Positions 28,822 through 40,488 are shown, counted from the stretch's first letter. The stretch is DNA of 64,000 bases from Caballeronia sp. BR00000012568055 (GCF_029439455.1 NZ_JAQFVG010000324.1:75852-139851), one strand, 5' to 3'. Numbers and translations: made by a program. The notes: generated by a model not told the origin, from the sequence alone.

Positions 28822-29207
28822 TAGCAGCACCCCGCGCGCCGTCTGACTCGACGATGCGGCAGGATCGGCGAGACTGATCCGCACGAGAAAGAACGAGGCG
28901 CGCTGTTCGATCAAAACAGCGCGCACTCCACAGAACCCGCGAGCAAAAGCAGGGCAGAGAAACAACAAGCGCGCCGCGCGAGGCAGAGACGACCCGCGCC
29001 GCGCAAGAAAGCCGCCTCGTCGGGTCGCGATGAGGCTCAACAAAGCGAATCCGGCGCTCGGGCTACCGAACGCCACAGGCTTGGCCACCGCGCCGCGCGT
29101 GCCGCAAGCCGAATCCATGCTAATTTTCGACAAGCGCAGCCATCGTGCGGCTTTGGACGAACCCCGCGTCCCGCGCCAGCCTTGCGTTCAACCGTGAACA
29201 ACATCTG
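28822..29207. other. Intergenic region between bamB and der
   Basis: A 386-base gap in an otherwise tight gene cluster. It contains a perfect 10-bp hairpin just after bamB and no recognisable protein. An antisense open frame runs through it into bamB, but its composition looks like a shadow of the coding strand. The upstream part of der may hold a promoter near 29117-29130 (TGCTAATTTT), which is weak. Confidence 0.5.
28898..28924 (+). terminator. Stem-loop after bamB
   Basis: A perfect 10-bp stem gcgcgctgtt/aacagcgcgc with a 7-nt loop, 77 bases past the bamB stop. No U run follows, so it is either a weak terminator or an mRNA 3' stabiliser. Confidence 0.5.
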
Positions 29208-30548
29208 ATGAAACCCGTAATTGCCCTCGTCGGGCGCCCCAATGTGGGGAAATCGACTCTATTTAACCGGCTGACGCGCTCGCGCGATGCACTCGTCGCT
29301 GACCTGCCGGGCCTCACGCGCGACCGCCACTACGGCGAAGGCCGCGTCGGCGGCGAGCGTCCCTATCTCGTCGTCGATACGGGCGGTTTCGAGCCGGTTG
29401 CGAAAGACGGCATCCTGCATGAAATGGCGCGGCAGACGCGTCAGGCCGTGGAAGAAGCGGACATCGTCGTATTCATCGTCGATGGCCGTAACGGGCTCGC
29501 GCCGCAGGACAAGTCGATCGCGGACTATCTGCGCAAGACCGGCCGCCCGCTGTTCCTCGTCGTGAATAAAGCCGAGGGCATGAAGTACTCGGCGGTTGCA
29601 TCGGACTTCTACGAACTCGGACTGGGCGATCCGCGCGCGATTTCCTCCGCGCACGGCGACGGCGTGACCGAGATGATCAACGATGCGCTCGATATCGCCT
29701 ATGCCGGTCAGCCGGAAGAAACCGAGGAAGAGAAGGCCAAGCACGGCGTGAAGATCGCGATCGTCGGGCGTCCGAACGTCGGCAAATCGACGCTCGTGAA
29801 TACGCTGATCGGCGAAGAGCGTGTGATCGCGTTCGACATGCCCGGCACCACGCGCGATTCCATCTATGTTGATTTCGAGCGACAAGGCCGCAAATACACC
29901 CTGATCGATACAGCGGGCTTGCGCCGTCGCGGCAAGGTGTTCGAAGCGATCGAAAAATTTTCGGTCGTGAAGACACTTCAGTCGATCGCGGATGCCAACG
30001 TCGTGATTCTGTTACTCGATGCCCAGCAGGACATTTCGGATCAGGACGCGCATATCGCCGGCTTCGTGGTGGAGCAGGGCCGCGCGCTGGTGGTTGGCGT
30101 GAACAAGTGGGACGGACTGGATTCGCATGTGCGCGAACGCACCAAGGCCGATCTCACTCGTAAGCTCAAGTTTTTGGACTTTGCTAAATTTCATTACGTC
30201 TCGGCGCTGGAAAAAACCGGCATCGGCGCGTTGATGAAATCGGTCGATGACGCGTACGCCGCCGCGATGGCCAAGCTGCCGACGCCGAAGCTCACGCGCG
30301 CCCTGATCGATGCGGTCGAATTTCAGCAGCCGCGCCGTCGTGGTCCGGTGCGTCCGAAGCTGCGTTATGCGCACCAGGGCGGCTCGAATCCACCGATCAT
30401 CGTGGTGCACGGCAATGCGCTGGACGCGATTACGGACACGTATAAGCGTTATCTGGAAGGCCGCTTCAGAGAAACGTTCGGACTGGCCGGGACTCCATTG
30501 CGGATCGAGTTTCGTTCGAGCAAGAATCCTTACGCCGATAAGGACTGA
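29208..30548 (+). CDS. der: Ribosome-associated GTPase Der (EngA)
   Basis: A 446-residue essential GTPase for 50S subunit assembly. It has two tandem G domains, each with a P-loop GRPNVGKST (about 8-16 and 188-196), and a C-terminal KH-like domain (about 360-446) ending in [16 protein letters not shown]. Switch motifs DTGGF and DTAGL and NKxD boxes (VNKAEG in the first, VNKWD in the second) are visible. The start [16 protein letters not shown] is canonical; the frame is open 21 codons upstream without similarity. Confidence 0.98.
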   Translation: MKPVIALVGRPNVGKSTLFNRLTRSRDALVADLPGLTRDRHYGEGRVGGERPYLVVDTGGFEPVAKDGILHEMARQTRQAVEEADIVVFIVDGRNGLAPQDKSIADYLRKTGRPLFLVVNKAEGMKYSAVASDFYELGLGDPRAISSAHGDGVTEMINDALDIAYAGQPEETEEEKAKHGVKIAIVGRPNVGKSTLVNTLIGEERVIAFDMPGTTRDSIYVDFERQGRKYTLIDTAGLRRRGKVFEAIEKFSVVKTLQSIADANVVILLLDAQQDISDQDAHIAGFVVEQGRALVVGVNKWDGLDSHVRERTKADLTRKLKFLDFAKFHYVSALEKTGIGALMKSVDDAYAAAMAKLPTPKLTRALIDAVEFQQPRRRGPVRPKLRYAHQGGSNPPIIVVHGNALDAITDTYKRYLEGRFRETFGLAGTPLRIEFRSSKNPYADKD

Positions 30549-30600
30549 CAGCAAAGCGTCAGCGGACTGAGAGCCGCGCGCAGCAAGCGTTTCGCCGGTT

Positions 30601-30616
30601 TTGGCCGAATGGCCAA
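30601..30616 (+). terminator. Short hairpin between der and hfq
   Basis: The inverted repeat ttggcc/ggccaa with a 4-nt loop lies 52 bases past der and just before the hfq promoter-like -10. It lacks a U run. It could be a weak terminator or mark the edge of the hfq promoter. Confidence 0.3.
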
Positions 30617-30640
30617 GCTGGTGCGAAAACGAAAATCGGC

Positions 30641-30646
30641 TATAGT
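30641..30646 (+). promoter_or_regulatory. -10 element of hfq
   Basis: TATAGT lies 74 bases before the hfq ATG. No good -35 is visible. A promoter of its own for hfq, besides read-through from der, would match the pattern in other proteobacteria. Confidence 0.4.
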
Positions 30647-30719
30647 GTAGCGATTGTCGGCGGATCTCTTTTTCTTCGCCAACAATACTTCCAACCTGCA
30701 AAAAAACACGGAGTTTGCT

Positions 30720-30956
30720 ATGAGCAACAAAGGGCAATTGTTACAAGACCCGTTTTTGAACGCACTGCGTAAAGAGCATGTGCCGGTGTCGATCTACTTG
30801 GTCAACGGCATCAAGCTTCAAGGAAATATTGAATCTTTCGACCAGTACGTCGTGTTGCTCAGAAATACGGTCACCCAGATGGTCTACAAGCACGCCATTT
30901 CCACGGTCGTGCCGGCCCGTCCGGTGAACTTCCACCCGGACGCTGAAACGTCCTAA
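30720..30956 (+). CDS. hfq: RNA chaperone Hfq
   Basis: A 78-residue hexameric Sm-like protein that pairs small RNAs with mRNAs. Sm1 spans about 16-50 ([25 protein letters not shown]) and Sm2 carries YKHAIS (56-61), with Lys57 and His58 lining the RNA-binding proximal pore. The short tail ([13 protein letters not shown]) is typical of Burkholderiales. The ATG is preceded by GGAG. An in-frame upstream codon at 30654 has no family support. It leads hflX, hflK and hflC as in enterobacteria. Confidence 0.98.
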   Translation: MSNKGQLLQDPFLNALRKEHVPVSIYLVNGIKLQGNIESFDQYVVLLRNTVTQMVYKHAISTVVPARPVNFHPDAETS

Positions 30957-31038
30957 ACCTCGTCGCGGCCGGCACGCTCAAATAAACCTATAGTGAAATT
31001 CAGCGACTCGCCGGTCGCTTCAAAACGAAAACATCAAT

Positions 31039-32334
31039 TTGATCAACGCAGCGCTCGTCGGCATCGACTTCGGCAAGATCGATTTCGAAGCCAGTCTCGA
31101 AGAACTCAGTCTGCTCGCGCAAAGTGCGGGCGCCCATCCCGCTGTCACGCTTACCGGCCGCCGTTCAAGTCCCGATGCCAAGATGTTTATCGGCAGCGGC
31201 AAGGTCGAAGAACTGCGTTTGCAGTGCGAAGCGGCCGACGTCGAACTCGTCATCTTCAATCACGCACTCGCGCCCGCGCAGCAACGTAACCTCGAGGTTG
31301 CGTTAAATCGTCGCGTGGTGGATCGCACCAGCCTCATTCTCGATATTTTTGCGCAGCGCGCTCGCAGCCACGAAGGCAAGTTGCAGGTCGAACTCGCTCA
31401 GCTTCAGTATTTGTCCACGCGCCTGATTCGCGCATGGACTCACCTGGAACGTCAGAAGGGCGGTATCGGTCTGCGCGGTCCGGGTGAAACGCAGCTCGAA
31501 ACCGACCGCCGGTTGATCGGCGAGCGGATCAAGATGCTCAAGTCGCGGCTCGAAAAACTGCGTCGTCAGCACGGCACGCAGCGGCGTCAGCGCGAGCGCA
31601 ATCGCACCATGTCGGTCTCGCTCGTTGGCTATACGAACGCGGGCAAGTCCACGCTGTTCAACGCGCTCACCAAAGCGCTGGCGTACGCCGCCAACCAGCT
31701 TTTCGCCACGCTCGATACCACTTCCCGCCGCGTCTATCTCGGCGAGGAAGCGGGGCACGTGGTCGTGTCGGACACGGTCGGCTTCATACGCGAATTGCCG
31801 CACCAACTGGTCGCCGCGTTCCGTGCCACACTGGAAGAAACCATTCACGCCGATCTGCTGCTGCATGTCGTGGATGCATCGAGCGCGGTCCGGCTGGATC
31901 AGATCGATCAGGTGAACGAGGTGTTGCGCAGCATCGGCGCGGACTCCATTCGTCAGGTTCTGGTCTTCAACAAGATCGATTCGGTGCCCGAACTCGCGTC
32001 CCGCGGCGAGGCAGTTGAAAGGGATGAGTATGGTAATATTTCGCGCGTTTTCCTAAGCGCACGCACGGGTCAGGGACTCGACGCGCTGCGCGCCGCCATC
32101 GCTGAAATCGCGGCGGCGGACGAGGGCGAAGCCGGTCCCGGTTTGCCCAGCGTGCTCGCCGAATTGGCGGAGCCGCACGAAATCTCTGAAGCTACGCAAT
32201 CCATGCAGACCGGGTCGGACGAAACCGGACCCAATGCAGGACCCAACGACAAAGGCGACACGAACGCACAGCCGGAAGACCAGCGGCCAGCCGAAAAACG
32301 TGACGCACATAAGGTACCCGAGCACGGACATTGA
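31039..32334 (+). CDS. hflX: Ribosome-splitting GTPase HflX
   Basis: A 431-residue GTPase that dissociates stalled 70S ribosomes. The HflX N-terminal domain (2-150) includes TGRRSSPDAKMFIGSGK and FNHALAPAQQRNLE. A coiled linker with GIGLRGPGETQLETDRRLI follows, then the G domain with P-loop GYTNAGKST and switch II DTVGFIRELP, and NKID. The start codon is TTG: the open frame begins with INAALVGIDFGK, where homologues begin with Met-Asn/Thr-Asn, and no ATG or GTG fits. A polar 60-residue tail beyond the G domain (EGEAGPGL to PEHGH) is rich in Glu, Asp, Thr and Asn and is unlike E. coli HflX. Confidence 0.95.
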   Translation: MINAALVGIDFGKIDFEASLEELSLLAQSAGAHPAVTLTGRRSSPDAKMFIGSGKVEELRLQCEAADVELVIFNHALAPAQQRNLEVALNRRVVDRTSLILDIFAQRARSHEGKLQVELAQLQYLSTRLIRAWTHLERQKGGIGLRGPGETQLETDRRLIGERIKMLKSRLEKLRRQHGTQRRQRERNRTMSVSLVGYTNAGKSTLFNALTKALAYAANQLFATLDTTSRRVYLGEEAGHVVVSDTVGFIRELPHQLVAAFRATLEETIHADLLLHVVDASSAVRLDQIDQVNEVLRSIGADSIRQVLVFNKIDSVPELASRGEAVERDEYGNISRVFLSARTGQGLDALRAAIAEIAAADEGEAGPGLPSVLAELAEPHEISEATQSMQTGSDETGPNAGPNDKGDTNAQPEDQRPAEKRDAHKVPEHGH

Positions 32335-32377
32335 ACTGCTCCGGATTGCATCGAGCCGGCATCGACCCGGTTGTCTA

Positions 32378-33790
32378 ATGGTGAATCACCGAGTGAACGA
32401 CTACAACGAGCGGTCCAACCGGCAGCATCTGCCTGCCGTCTTTTCGATCAACGACCCGCGCTGGGGGCGGGGCGACGGCAATGGCGTGAAGAACGACTCG
32501 AAGCGTCCGCAGGACAATCGTCGTCCGGACGGCAAGGAAGACGGCCCGCCCGATCTCGATGAAATGTGGCGCGACTTCAACCGCCGCATCGCGGGCATTT
32601 TCGGACGCAAGCCGGGCAACGGCGGCGGTCCGCGCGAAGGTAACGGGCGCGGCACGCGCATTGGCGCGGGTATCGTCATTGGCGTGTTGATCGCGATTTA
32701 TCTGGGCAGCGGCGTCTTCGTGGTGCAGGACGGCCATGTGGGCGTGGTGTCGCAGTTCGGCAAGTATCGTCAGACGGTCGCGCAGGGCATTCACTGGCGT
32801 CTGCCGTACCCGTTCCAGTCGCATGAAATCGTCGATACCTCGCAGATTCGCTCGGTCGAAGTGGGGCGCGGCACGGCGTTGTCGCAAGGCAATGTGCGTG
32901 ATGCGTCGCTGCTGACGAACGAAGCCGATATCGTCGATGTGCGCATCGCCGTGCAATATCAGATCAAGTCGCCGACCGACTTCCTGTTCCGCAGCGTCAG
33001 TCAGGACGAAAGCGCGACGGTGACGCAGGCGGCGCAATCGGCTATTCGCGAGATCGCGGGCGGGCTGAAAACCGACGACCTGCTTTATCGCGATCGTCAG
33101 GCTTTGCGTGCGCGTCTGACCGAATCGATTCAGGCTTCGCTCGATGCGTACCGCAGCGGTCTGCAAATCACCGGCGTCACCGTACAAAGCGTGCAGGTGC
33201 CGACGCAGGTGCAATCCGCGTTCGAGGAAGCTTCGCGCGTGCGTCAGGACAACGAGCGCGCCCGCGATACCGCGCAGGCCTACGCCGATCAGCTGATCCC
33301 GCGCGCCAAGACCGACGCCGCGAAAATGATCGACGAAGCGACGGCGTACAGCAATCGCGAAGTCACGCAGGCGCAGGGCGATGCCGAGCGCTTCAAGGAG
33401 GTCTACGCCGAGTATTCGAAGGCGCCCGCCGTCATCCGTCAGCAAATGTACCTGGACACGATGCAGCAGATCTACTCGCGCACCACGAAGGTGTACGTCG
33501 ATAGCAAGTCGGGGAATAACGTGGTGTATCTGCCGCTGGACAAGCTCGTTGAGCAGAATCGGCAGCAGGCTGCGGCTTCGGTATCGGCGGAAGCACCGGC
33601 AAGCGCCGCCGCGCCCGCGAGCGCACCGGCAGCCGAAGCGCCGCAAGCGCGTGCGCAGAATGTGCCCGCACCGGCGCCTGCAACGGCAAGCGCGCCCGCC
33701 AGCGCCGCCAGCAATGCGAACGCCGCCAGCGACCCGCTGCGCTCGCGCGATGCGTTCCGCTCGCGCAGCCGTTCCGAAGACCTGCAATAA
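32378..33790 (+). CDS. hflK: FtsH protease modulator HflK
   Basis: A 470-residue SPFH-domain membrane protein that with HflC forms a cage around FtsH and tunes its proteolysis. It has an N-terminal Gly/Asn/Asp-rich cytosolic stretch, one membrane helix about 94-114 (GAGIVIGVLIAIYLGSGVFVV), and a periplasmic band-7 domain. The last 70 residues are Ala/Pro/Ser-rich. The frame opens inside hflX, and I chose ATG 32378, 43 bases after the hflX stop; GTG 32381 and GTG 32393 are alternatives. It is followed by hflC after 11 bases. Confidence 0.93.
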   Translation: MVNHRVNDYNERSNRQHLPAVFSINDPRWGRGDGNGVKNDSKRPQDNRRPDGKEDGPPDLDEMWRDFNRRIAGIFGRKPGNGGGPREGNGRGTRIGAGIVIGVLIAIYLGSGVFVVQDGHVGVVSQFGKYRQTVAQGIHWRLPYPFQSHEIVDTSQIRSVEVGRGTALSQGNVRDASLLTNEADIVDVRIAVQYQIKSPTDFLFRSVSQDESATVTQAAQSAIREIAGGLKTDDLLYRDRQALRARLTESIQASLDAYRSGLQITGVTVQSVQVPTQVQSAFEEASRVRQDNERARDTAQAYADQLIPRAKTDAAKMIDEATAYSNREVTQAQGDAERFKEVYAEYSKAPAVIRQQMYLDTMQQIYSRTTKVYVDSKSGNNVVYLPLDKLVEQNRQQAAASVSAEAPASAAAPASAPAAEAPQARAQNVPAPAPATASAPASAASNANAASDPLRSRDAFRSRSRSEDLQ

Positions 33791-33801
33791 GGAGCGCGAA
33801 C

Positions 33802-34707
33802 ATGAATCGAATCATCGCGCTTATCGTCGCCATCGTGATCGTGCTGTTTATCGGCTCGTCGATGATCTTTACCGTCGACGAACGGCATGCGGGCATCGTC
33901 TCCTCGCATGGCGACAGCAATGCGCAGCTCGACGGCCCCGGCCTGCATTTCAAACTGCCGATTCCGTTCCAGACGCTCACACTGATCGACACGCGTACGC
34001 TGACCATCGACGAGGCGGGCGCGGACCGCTTTGCCACGTCGGACAAGAGCGAAGTGCTGGTGAACACGGTCATCAAGTACCGCGTCGCCGATCCGCTCAA
34101 GCTCTTCGAAAGCAACGAGAAGAACACGCAGACGGCTGAAGAACGCATCGTCGCTTTGGCGCGCAGCGCGCTCACCAGCGGCTTCGCCAGGCGCACGCTG
34201 ACGGATGCGCTCGGCAATCAGCAGACGCTGGCCGCGGACGCGCAGAAGTCGGTGGAAAGCGCTGCGGCGGCCTTCGGCGTGCAACTCGTCGATCTGCAGA
34301 TGACGCGCATCGACTTTCCGTCGGCGGTGGCGGATTCGGTCTACAAGCGCATGATCGCGGAGCGCCAGCAGGCAGCGGCGAACGAGCGCGCCAAGGGCAC
34401 GGCCGAAGCCGACAAGATCAAGGCCGACGCCGAGCGCGAGCAACAACAAATTCTCGCCGATGCCTATAGTCAGGCGCAGTCGATCAAGGGCGAAGGCGAC
34501 AGCAAATCCGCCGCCATAGCCGCCGACGCCTACGGACGCGATCCGCAGTTCTACCAGTTCTACAAGAGCCTGGAAGCGTATAAGAAGACGTTCAAGCCGG
34601 GCGATGTGATCGTCGTTGACCCGAGCAGCGAATTCTTCCGCTTCATGCGCGGCCCGAACGGCGGCAGCGCGGATACGTCCGCGCCCGCAGCTACGCTGAA
34701 ACGATAA
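33802..34707 (+). CDS. hflC: FtsH protease modulator HflC
   Basis: A 301-residue SPFH protein, partner of HflK. It has one N-terminal helix (residues 4-24, IIALIVAIVIVLFIGSSMIFTV), a band-7 domain (about 25-190, with FKLPIPFQTLTLIDTR) and a heptad-rich region (about 190-250, ERQQAAANERAKGTAEA). The RBS GGAG is 8 bases before the ATG. It ends 63 bases before a DUF2065 gene and is part of the hfq-hflX-hflK-hflC run. Confidence 0.95.
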   Translation: MNRIIALIVAIVIVLFIGSSMIFTVDERHAGIVSSHGDSNAQLDGPGLHFKLPIPFQTLTLIDTRTLTIDEAGADRFATSDKSEVLVNTVIKYRVADPLKLFESNEKNTQTAEERIVALARSALTSGFARRTLTDALGNQQTLAADAQKSVESAAAAFGVQLVDLQMTRIDFPSAVADSVYKRMIAERQQAAANERAKGTAEADKIKADAEREQQQILADAYSQAQSIKGEGDSKSAAIAADAYGRDPQFYQFYKSLEAYKKTFKPGDVIVVDPSSEFFRFMRGPNGGSADTSAPAATLKR

Positions 34708-34770
34708 CGAGGCGCTGATCGCGCCCGCATCGCGCCGCCTTGTCTGAGGCGGCGCTTTCTTCTCAGAGAC

Positions 34771-34956
34771 ATGCTCGAGACGTTACTGCTCGCCCTTGCG
34801 TTGATGCTGATAATCGAAGGGATGTTTCCCTTCGTGTTCCCGACCACCTGGCGCGACACGTTCCGGCGGATCGCCGAACGGCCGCCGCACCATATCCGCA
34901 TCGGCGGGCTGGTGGCGATGGTGCTCGGGCTGATTCTGCTGCTCATCGCCACCTGA
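34771..34956 (+). CDS. DUF2065 small membrane protein (YjeT-like)
   Basis: A 61-residue inner-membrane protein with two hydrophobic segments (residues 2-25 and 46-60) and the DUF2065 pattern MFPFVFPTTWRDTFRRIAE in between. Function unknown. Its place between hflC and hisZ is the same as that of yjeT in gammaproteobacteria, after hflC. No strong ribosome binding site is seen. Confidence 0.85.
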   Translation: MLETLLLALALMLIIEGMFPFVFPTTWRDTFRRIAERPPHHIRIGGLVAMVLGLILLLIAT

Positions 34957-35058
34957 GTTGCGATCTGAGAATTTCGCCTAATCTGTCTTTGTCTGCTGTC
35001 TTCCGGTGCGGGCGTTGAAACCCGGCGCCGTACACCGCGCTTCGTAGGAAACGTATCG

Positions 35059-36210
35059 ATGTCCACCTGGTTACTTCCCGAGAATATCGCCGACGTCTTG
35101 CCGTCGGAAGCCCGCAAGATCGAAGAGTTGCGCCGCCATCTGCTGGATCGTTTCCGTTCCTACGGTTACGAACTGGTGATGCCGCCGATGCTCGAATATC
35201 TCGAATCGCTGCTGACCAGCGGCGGGTCCGATCTCAACCTGCGCACCTTCAAGCTCGTCGATCAATTGTCCGGGCGCACGCTCGGCCTGCGCGCGGACAT
35301 CACGCCGCAGGTCTCGCGTATTGATGCACATTTGCTGAATCGTCAGGGCGTGACGCGTCTGTGTTACGCGGGCGTGGTGCTGCATACGCGTCCGCGCGGC
35401 CTGCACGCGACGCGCGAGCAGATTCAGATCGGCGCGGAAATCTACGGTCATGCGGGACTGGAAGCGGACCTCGAAATCCAGCAACTGATGCTCGATTCGC
35501 TGCATCTCGCCGGCCTGCAAAAAGTGCGGCTCGATCTGGCGCACGCGGGCGTGCTGGCCGCGCTGCTGGAACTGGAACCGGCGGCGGCATCGCTTGGTGA
35601 AGCGCTGTACGACGCGCTCGCCAGCAAGGACGTGCCGCGCCTGAACGAACTGACCGCGCATCTCGGCCCGGTGCCGCGCGAGGCGCTGCGCGCGCTGCCG
35701 TCGCTGTATGGCGATGCCTCGGTGCTGACCATCGCGCGTGGCCGTTTGCCGAATCTGCCGGTGATCGCGCGCGCGCTCGACGACCTCGCGTTCCTCGCGG
35801 GACAAGTCGAAGGCGCGGAAGTGATGATCGATCTGGCCGATCTGCGCGGCTACGCGTATCACAGCGGCGTGATGTTCACGGCTTACGTCGATGGCGTGCC
35901 GAACGCGGTTGCACGCGGCGGCCGTTACGACGACGTCGGTCTTGCGTACGGCCGTGCGCGTCCGGCGACGGGTTTCTCGCTCGATCTGCGCGAAGTGGCG
36001 CGCATTTCCCCCGTCGATGCACGCGGCAGCGCGATCCTCGCACCGTGGAAGCACGAAGAACCGCTGCGCGCCGCCATTTCCGCCCTGCGCGATGCAGGCG
36101 AAGTGGTGATTCAGGCGCTACCGGGCCACGAGCACGATCTGGACGAATTCGCCTTCGACCGCGTGCTGGTCGAACGCGACGGCGAGTGGGCCGTTGAACC
36201 GCGCGCGTAA
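35059..36210 (+). CDS. hisZ: ATP phosphoribosyltransferase regulatory subunit HisZ
   Basis: A 383-residue paralogue of the histidyl-tRNA synthetase catalytic core without the C-terminal anticodon domain. HisZ joins the short form of HisG to build the first enzyme of histidine synthesis and carries its feedback control. It shows class II synthetase remnants such as [19 protein letters not shown] and [16 protein letters not shown], but it lacks tRNA charging. hisG is not in this window. The gene sits between DUF2065 and purA, as in other Burkholderiales. Confidence 0.94.
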   Translation: MSTWLLPENIADVLPSEARKIEELRRHLLDRFRSYGYELVMPPMLEYLESLLTSGGSDLNLRTFKLVDQLSGRTLGLRADITPQVSRIDAHLLNRQGVTRLCYAGVVLHTRPRGLHATREQIQIGAEIYGHAGLEADLEIQQLMLDSLHLAGLQKVRLDLAHAGVLAALLELEPAAASLGEALYDALASKDVPRLNELTAHLGPVPREALRALPSLYGDASVLTIARGRLPNLPVIARALDDLAFLAGQVEGAEVMIDLADLRGYAYHSGVMFTAYVDGVPNAVARGGRYDDVGLAYGRARPATGFSLDLREVARISPVDARGSAILAPWKHEEPLRAAISALRDAGEVVIQALPGHEHDLDEFAFDRVLVERDGEWAVEPRA

Positions 36211-36310
36211 GAAGTCAAATCGCGAAACACCCGTCGCTCGGCACATAAACCGAGCGTGACGAAATCACGAAACGTATCCCGAAAAACTCGGAAGTGCCCG
36301 AGAACATAGG

Positions 36311-36316
36311 TAAAAT
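36311..36316 (+). promoter_or_regulatory. -10 element of purA
   Basis: TAAAAT, 28 bases before the purA ATG. The sequence around it (36230-36343) is a non-coding gap. A -35 is not clear. Confidence 0.35.
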
Positions 36317-36334
36317 ACGTTTTTAACCAGCTAA

Positions 36335-37690
<1,356 letters not shown>

Positions 37691-37727
37691 GCGCGCGAGC
37701 GTTTGAACCGAGCCTGATGCAGTAAAG

Positions 37728-37765
37728 AATGTGGCCGCCTATTCCCCAATACGCGGCCACATTTC
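37728..37765 (+). terminator. Rho-independent-like terminator of purA
   Basis: An 11-bp perfect stem aatgtggccgc/gcggccacatt with a 14-base loop, 38 bases after purA. A short T run (attt) follows. The long loop makes it moderately strong. Confidence 0.65.
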
Positions 37766-37802
37766 GTATATAACCGTAATTTGCAATTGAAAGAGCCTCA
37801 TC

Positions 37803-38363
37803 ATGATCGCGATGACCGACCCGCGTAACGACGAAAAGAACCTCTGGGTCAACTGGGACGAATATCACCGGTTGATCGAACTGCTCGCGCTCAAGGTGCA
37901 TGAATCGGGCTGGAAGTTCGACAAGATCCTGTGCCTGGCGCGCGGCGGCCTGCGCGTAGGCGATCAACTCTCCCGCATCTACGATCTGCCGCTGGCGATT
38001 CTTGCCACGAGTTCGTATCGCGAAGCGGCGGGCACGCAGCAGGGCGATCTCGATATCGCGCAATACATCACGATGACGCGCGGCGAATTGTCCGGCAACG
38101 TGCTGCTGGTCGATGATCTGGTCGATTCGGGCGTGACGCTGGCGCGCGTGCAGGAGCACCTGAAAGAGCGTTATCCGGCGATCACGGCCGTGCGTTCGGC
38201 GGTGCTCTGGTACAAGGGCTGCTCGAAGGTCACGCCGGACTATCACGTTCAGTTTCTCGAAACGAATCCGTGGATTCATCAGCCATTCGAGGAATGGGAT
38301 ACGGTGCGCCCGCACAACCTCGGTGCGTGGATCAAGCGCGGCATGCAAAACGCGCGCGGCTGA
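37803..38363 (+). CDS. Purine phosphoribosyltransferase
   Basis: A 186-residue type I phosphoribosyltransferase. The PRPP-binding motif VLLVDDLVDSGVTL (about 100-113) and the flexible-loop region before it are typical. An N-terminal KNLWVNWDEYHRLIELLALK and ARGGLRVGDQL are found in xanthine/hypoxanthine salvage enzymes. It would convert a free purine base and PRPP to the nucleotide; the base preferred is not certain from sequence. The start ATG 37803 or 37812 (MTDPRN) cannot be separated. It sits behind purA, so it fits purine metabolism. Confidence 0.85.
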   Translation: MIAMTDPRNDEKNLWVNWDEYHRLIELLALKVHESGWKFDKILCLARGGLRVGDQLSRIYDLPLAILATSSYREAAGTQQGDLDIAQYITMTRGELSGNVLLVDDLVDSGVTLARVQEHLKERYPAITAVRSAVLWYKGCSKVTPDYHVQFLETNPWIHQPFEEWDTVRPHNLGAWIKRGMQNARG

Positions 38364-38384
38364 TCGTTGACACGTTCAAAACAG

Positions 38385-38428
38385 AACGCCGTTCATGGGG
38401 CTTCATGCTCGATGAACGGCGTTTTTGC
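38385..38428 (+). terminator. Terminator after the phosphoribosyltransferase
   Basis: A 12-bp stem aacgccgttcat/atgaacggcgtt with a 15-base loop followed by TTTTT and then gcttg. Good intrinsic terminator. Confidence 0.88.
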
Positions 38429-38595
38429 TTGTCTGCTCATTGCAGATTTGCGAGCCAACGTGTTCAGAGCGCGATGCTAAACTCCTGTACGCGTCTTCCG
38501 TGGTGCTCGAGCAACAAGCAAGACGGCGTTTTTGCGTGCTGCGTTAGATAGAATGGCGTTCGGTTTTTTCCGCTCTGGACGGATATTTCGCTTTT

Positions 38596-40488
38596 ATGAC
38601 TAACTCGACTCACGCGCAAGAGCGCAAACATTCGATGCCATCGCTTGCGCTCGCTGCCATCGGCGTCGTCTTCGGCGACATCGGCACGAGTCCGTTGTAC
38701 TCCCTCAAGGAAGCCTTCAGTCCGTCGCACGGTATCGGGCTTTCTCAAGATTCCATTCTCGGCGTTATTTCCCTGCTGTTCTGGGCCATCGTGATGGTGG
38801 TCGCCGTCAAATACGTGCTGTTCGTCATGCGCGCCGATAACAACGGCGAAGGCGGCGTGCTCGCGCTCATGACGCTCGCGCTGCGCAGCGTGAACCAGAA
38901 AGGCAAACTGCCCGGCATCCTGATGATGCTCGGCATCTTCGGCGCCTGCATGTTTTATGGCGATGCCGTCATTACGCCCGCCATGTCGGTGATATCGGCC
39001 GTCGAGGGTCTCGAACTGGCCGCGCCGACGCTCACGCCTTATGTCATTCCCATCACCATCGTCATTCTGATTGCGCTGTTCTGGATTCAGCGGCACGGCA
39101 CGGCGGTGGTCGGCAAGCTGTTTGGTCCGATCATGCTGATCTGGTTTCTGACGCTTGCGGTGCTGGGCGGTTATCACATCATTCTTGCGCCGGGCGTGCT
39201 GGTCGCGCTCAATCCGTATTACGCCGCATCGTTCATGGCGCAGCACGTGTTGCAGGCGTATATCGTGCTCGGTTCGGTGGTGCTGGTGCTGACCGGTGCA
39301 GAAGCGCTTTACGCCGACATGGGCCACTTCGGCGCGAAGCCGATTCGCTGCGGCTGGTACATGATCGTGATGCCGTCACTGCTGCTCAACTACTTTGGTC
39401 AGGGTGCCTTGCTGATGCATTCGCCGAAGGCCATCGAAAGTCCGTTCTTCTTGCTTGCGCCGGATTGGGCGCTGCTCCCGCTGGTGATTCTCTCGACGGT
39501 GGCGACCGTGATCGCATCGCAAGCGGTGATATCGGGCGCGTATTCGCTGACGAGTCAGGCCATTCAGCTCGGCTACGTGCCGCGCATGAAGATCCTGCAT
39601 ACGTCGGATCTGGCGATCGGGCAGATTTATATTCCGCTCGTCAACTGGATGCTGCTGTTCATCATTCTGTGCATCGTGATCGGCTTCAAGAGTTCGGAAA
39701 ATCTGGCGGCGGCGTACGGTCTGGCCGTGACTGCGACCATGCTGGTCACGACCATTCTCGTGTCCGTGGTGATGGTGAATCTGTGGGGCTGGAATCGCCT
39801 GCTGGTCGGCGGCATGATTACCGTGTTTCTGATGATCGATATCGGTTTCTTCGGCGCGAGCTTGCTGAAGATCGAGCAGGGCGGCTGGCTGCCTTTGTGT
39901 ATCGGCGGGGCGCTGTTCTTCTTGCTGATGACCTGGTACAAGGGCCGCATGATCGTGAAGGATCGCACGGCCGCAGACGGTATTCCGCTGATGCCGTTCC
40001 TGCAGGGATTGCTCGCGCATCCGCCGCATCGCGTGTCGGGTACGGCGATCTATCTGACCGGCAGCGATTCGCTCGTGCCCGTGAGCCTGCTGCACAACCT
40101 CAAGCACAACAAAGTGCTGCACGAACGCACGATTTTCCTCAACTTCGCCACGCGCGATATTCCTTATGTCGATGACGCGCATCGCATGGAAGTGAAGGAT
40201 ATTGGCGGCGGACTGTTTCTCGTGAAAGCCGCCTACGGCTTCAACGAAACGCCTGACGTGAAGGCCGTGCTCGAACAGATCACGCGCACACACGCCATGA
40301 CCTTCGAGTTGATGGATACATCGTTCTTTATGGCACGCGAGACCGTGGTGCCGACGGAACTGCCGGGGATGTCGGTTTGGCGCGAACGCGTGTTCGCGTG
40401 GATGCATCAGAACGCGGCGAAGCCTACGGACTTCTTTAGCATTCCCGCGAATCGTGTCGTCGAGCTGGGGACGAAGATCGAGATTTGA
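38596..40488 (+). CDS. kup: Low-affinity potassium transporter Kup
   Basis: A 630-residue potassium/proton symporter with about 12 membrane helices, the first at residues 16-36 ([19 protein letters not shown], the family signature GDIGTSPLY) and a C-terminal cytosolic domain from about 455 ([17 protein letters not shown]). Other family marks are ADNNGEGG (about 80) and [19 protein letters not shown]. It imports K+ in many bacteria at low pH. A possible -10 (TAGAAT, 38549-38554) lies 42 bases upstream. It ends at a shared terminator with the convergent tex. Confidence 0.96.
   Translation: MTNSTHAQERKHSMPSLALAAIGVVFGDIGTSPLYSLKEAFSPSHGIGLSQDSILGVISLLFWAIVMVVAVKYVLFVMRADNNGEGGVLALMTLALRSVNQKGKLPGILMMLGIFGACMFYGDAVITPAMSVISAVEGLELAAPTLTPYVIPITIVILIALFWIQRHGTAVVGKLFGPIMLIWFLTLAVLGGYHIILAPGVLVALNPYYAASFMAQHVLQAYIVLGSVVLVLTGAEALYADMGHFGAKPIRCGWYMIVMPSLLLNYFGQGALLMHSPKAIESPFFLLAPDWALLPLVILSTVATVIASQAVISGAYSLTSQAIQLGYVPRMKILHTSDLAIGQIYIPLVNWMLLFIILCIVIGFKSSENLAAAYGLAVTATMLVTTILVSVVMVNLWGWNRLLVGGMITVFLMIDIGFFGASLLKIEQGGWLPLCIGGALFFLLMTWYKGRMIVKDRTAADGIPLMPFLQGLLAHPPHRVSGTAIYLTGSDSLVPVSLLHNLKHNKVLHERTIFLNFATRDIPYVDDAHRMEVKDIGGGLFLVKAAYGFNETPDVKAVLEQITRTHAMTFELMDTSFFMARETVVPTELPGMSVWRERVFAWMHQNAAKPTDFFSIPANRVVELGTKIEI

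Noticed and set aside
27742..29133. A 463-codon open frame antisense to bamB reaching into the gap before der
   Set aside because: No known motif and no conserved start; the part over bamB mirrors its codon pattern. The part in the gap ([14 protein letters not shown]) is low in complexity.
32234..32377. Start of hflK inside hflX at 32234
   Set aside because: The first 48 residues overlap hflX in another frame and are not HflK-like; starts at 32378-32393 fit the family.
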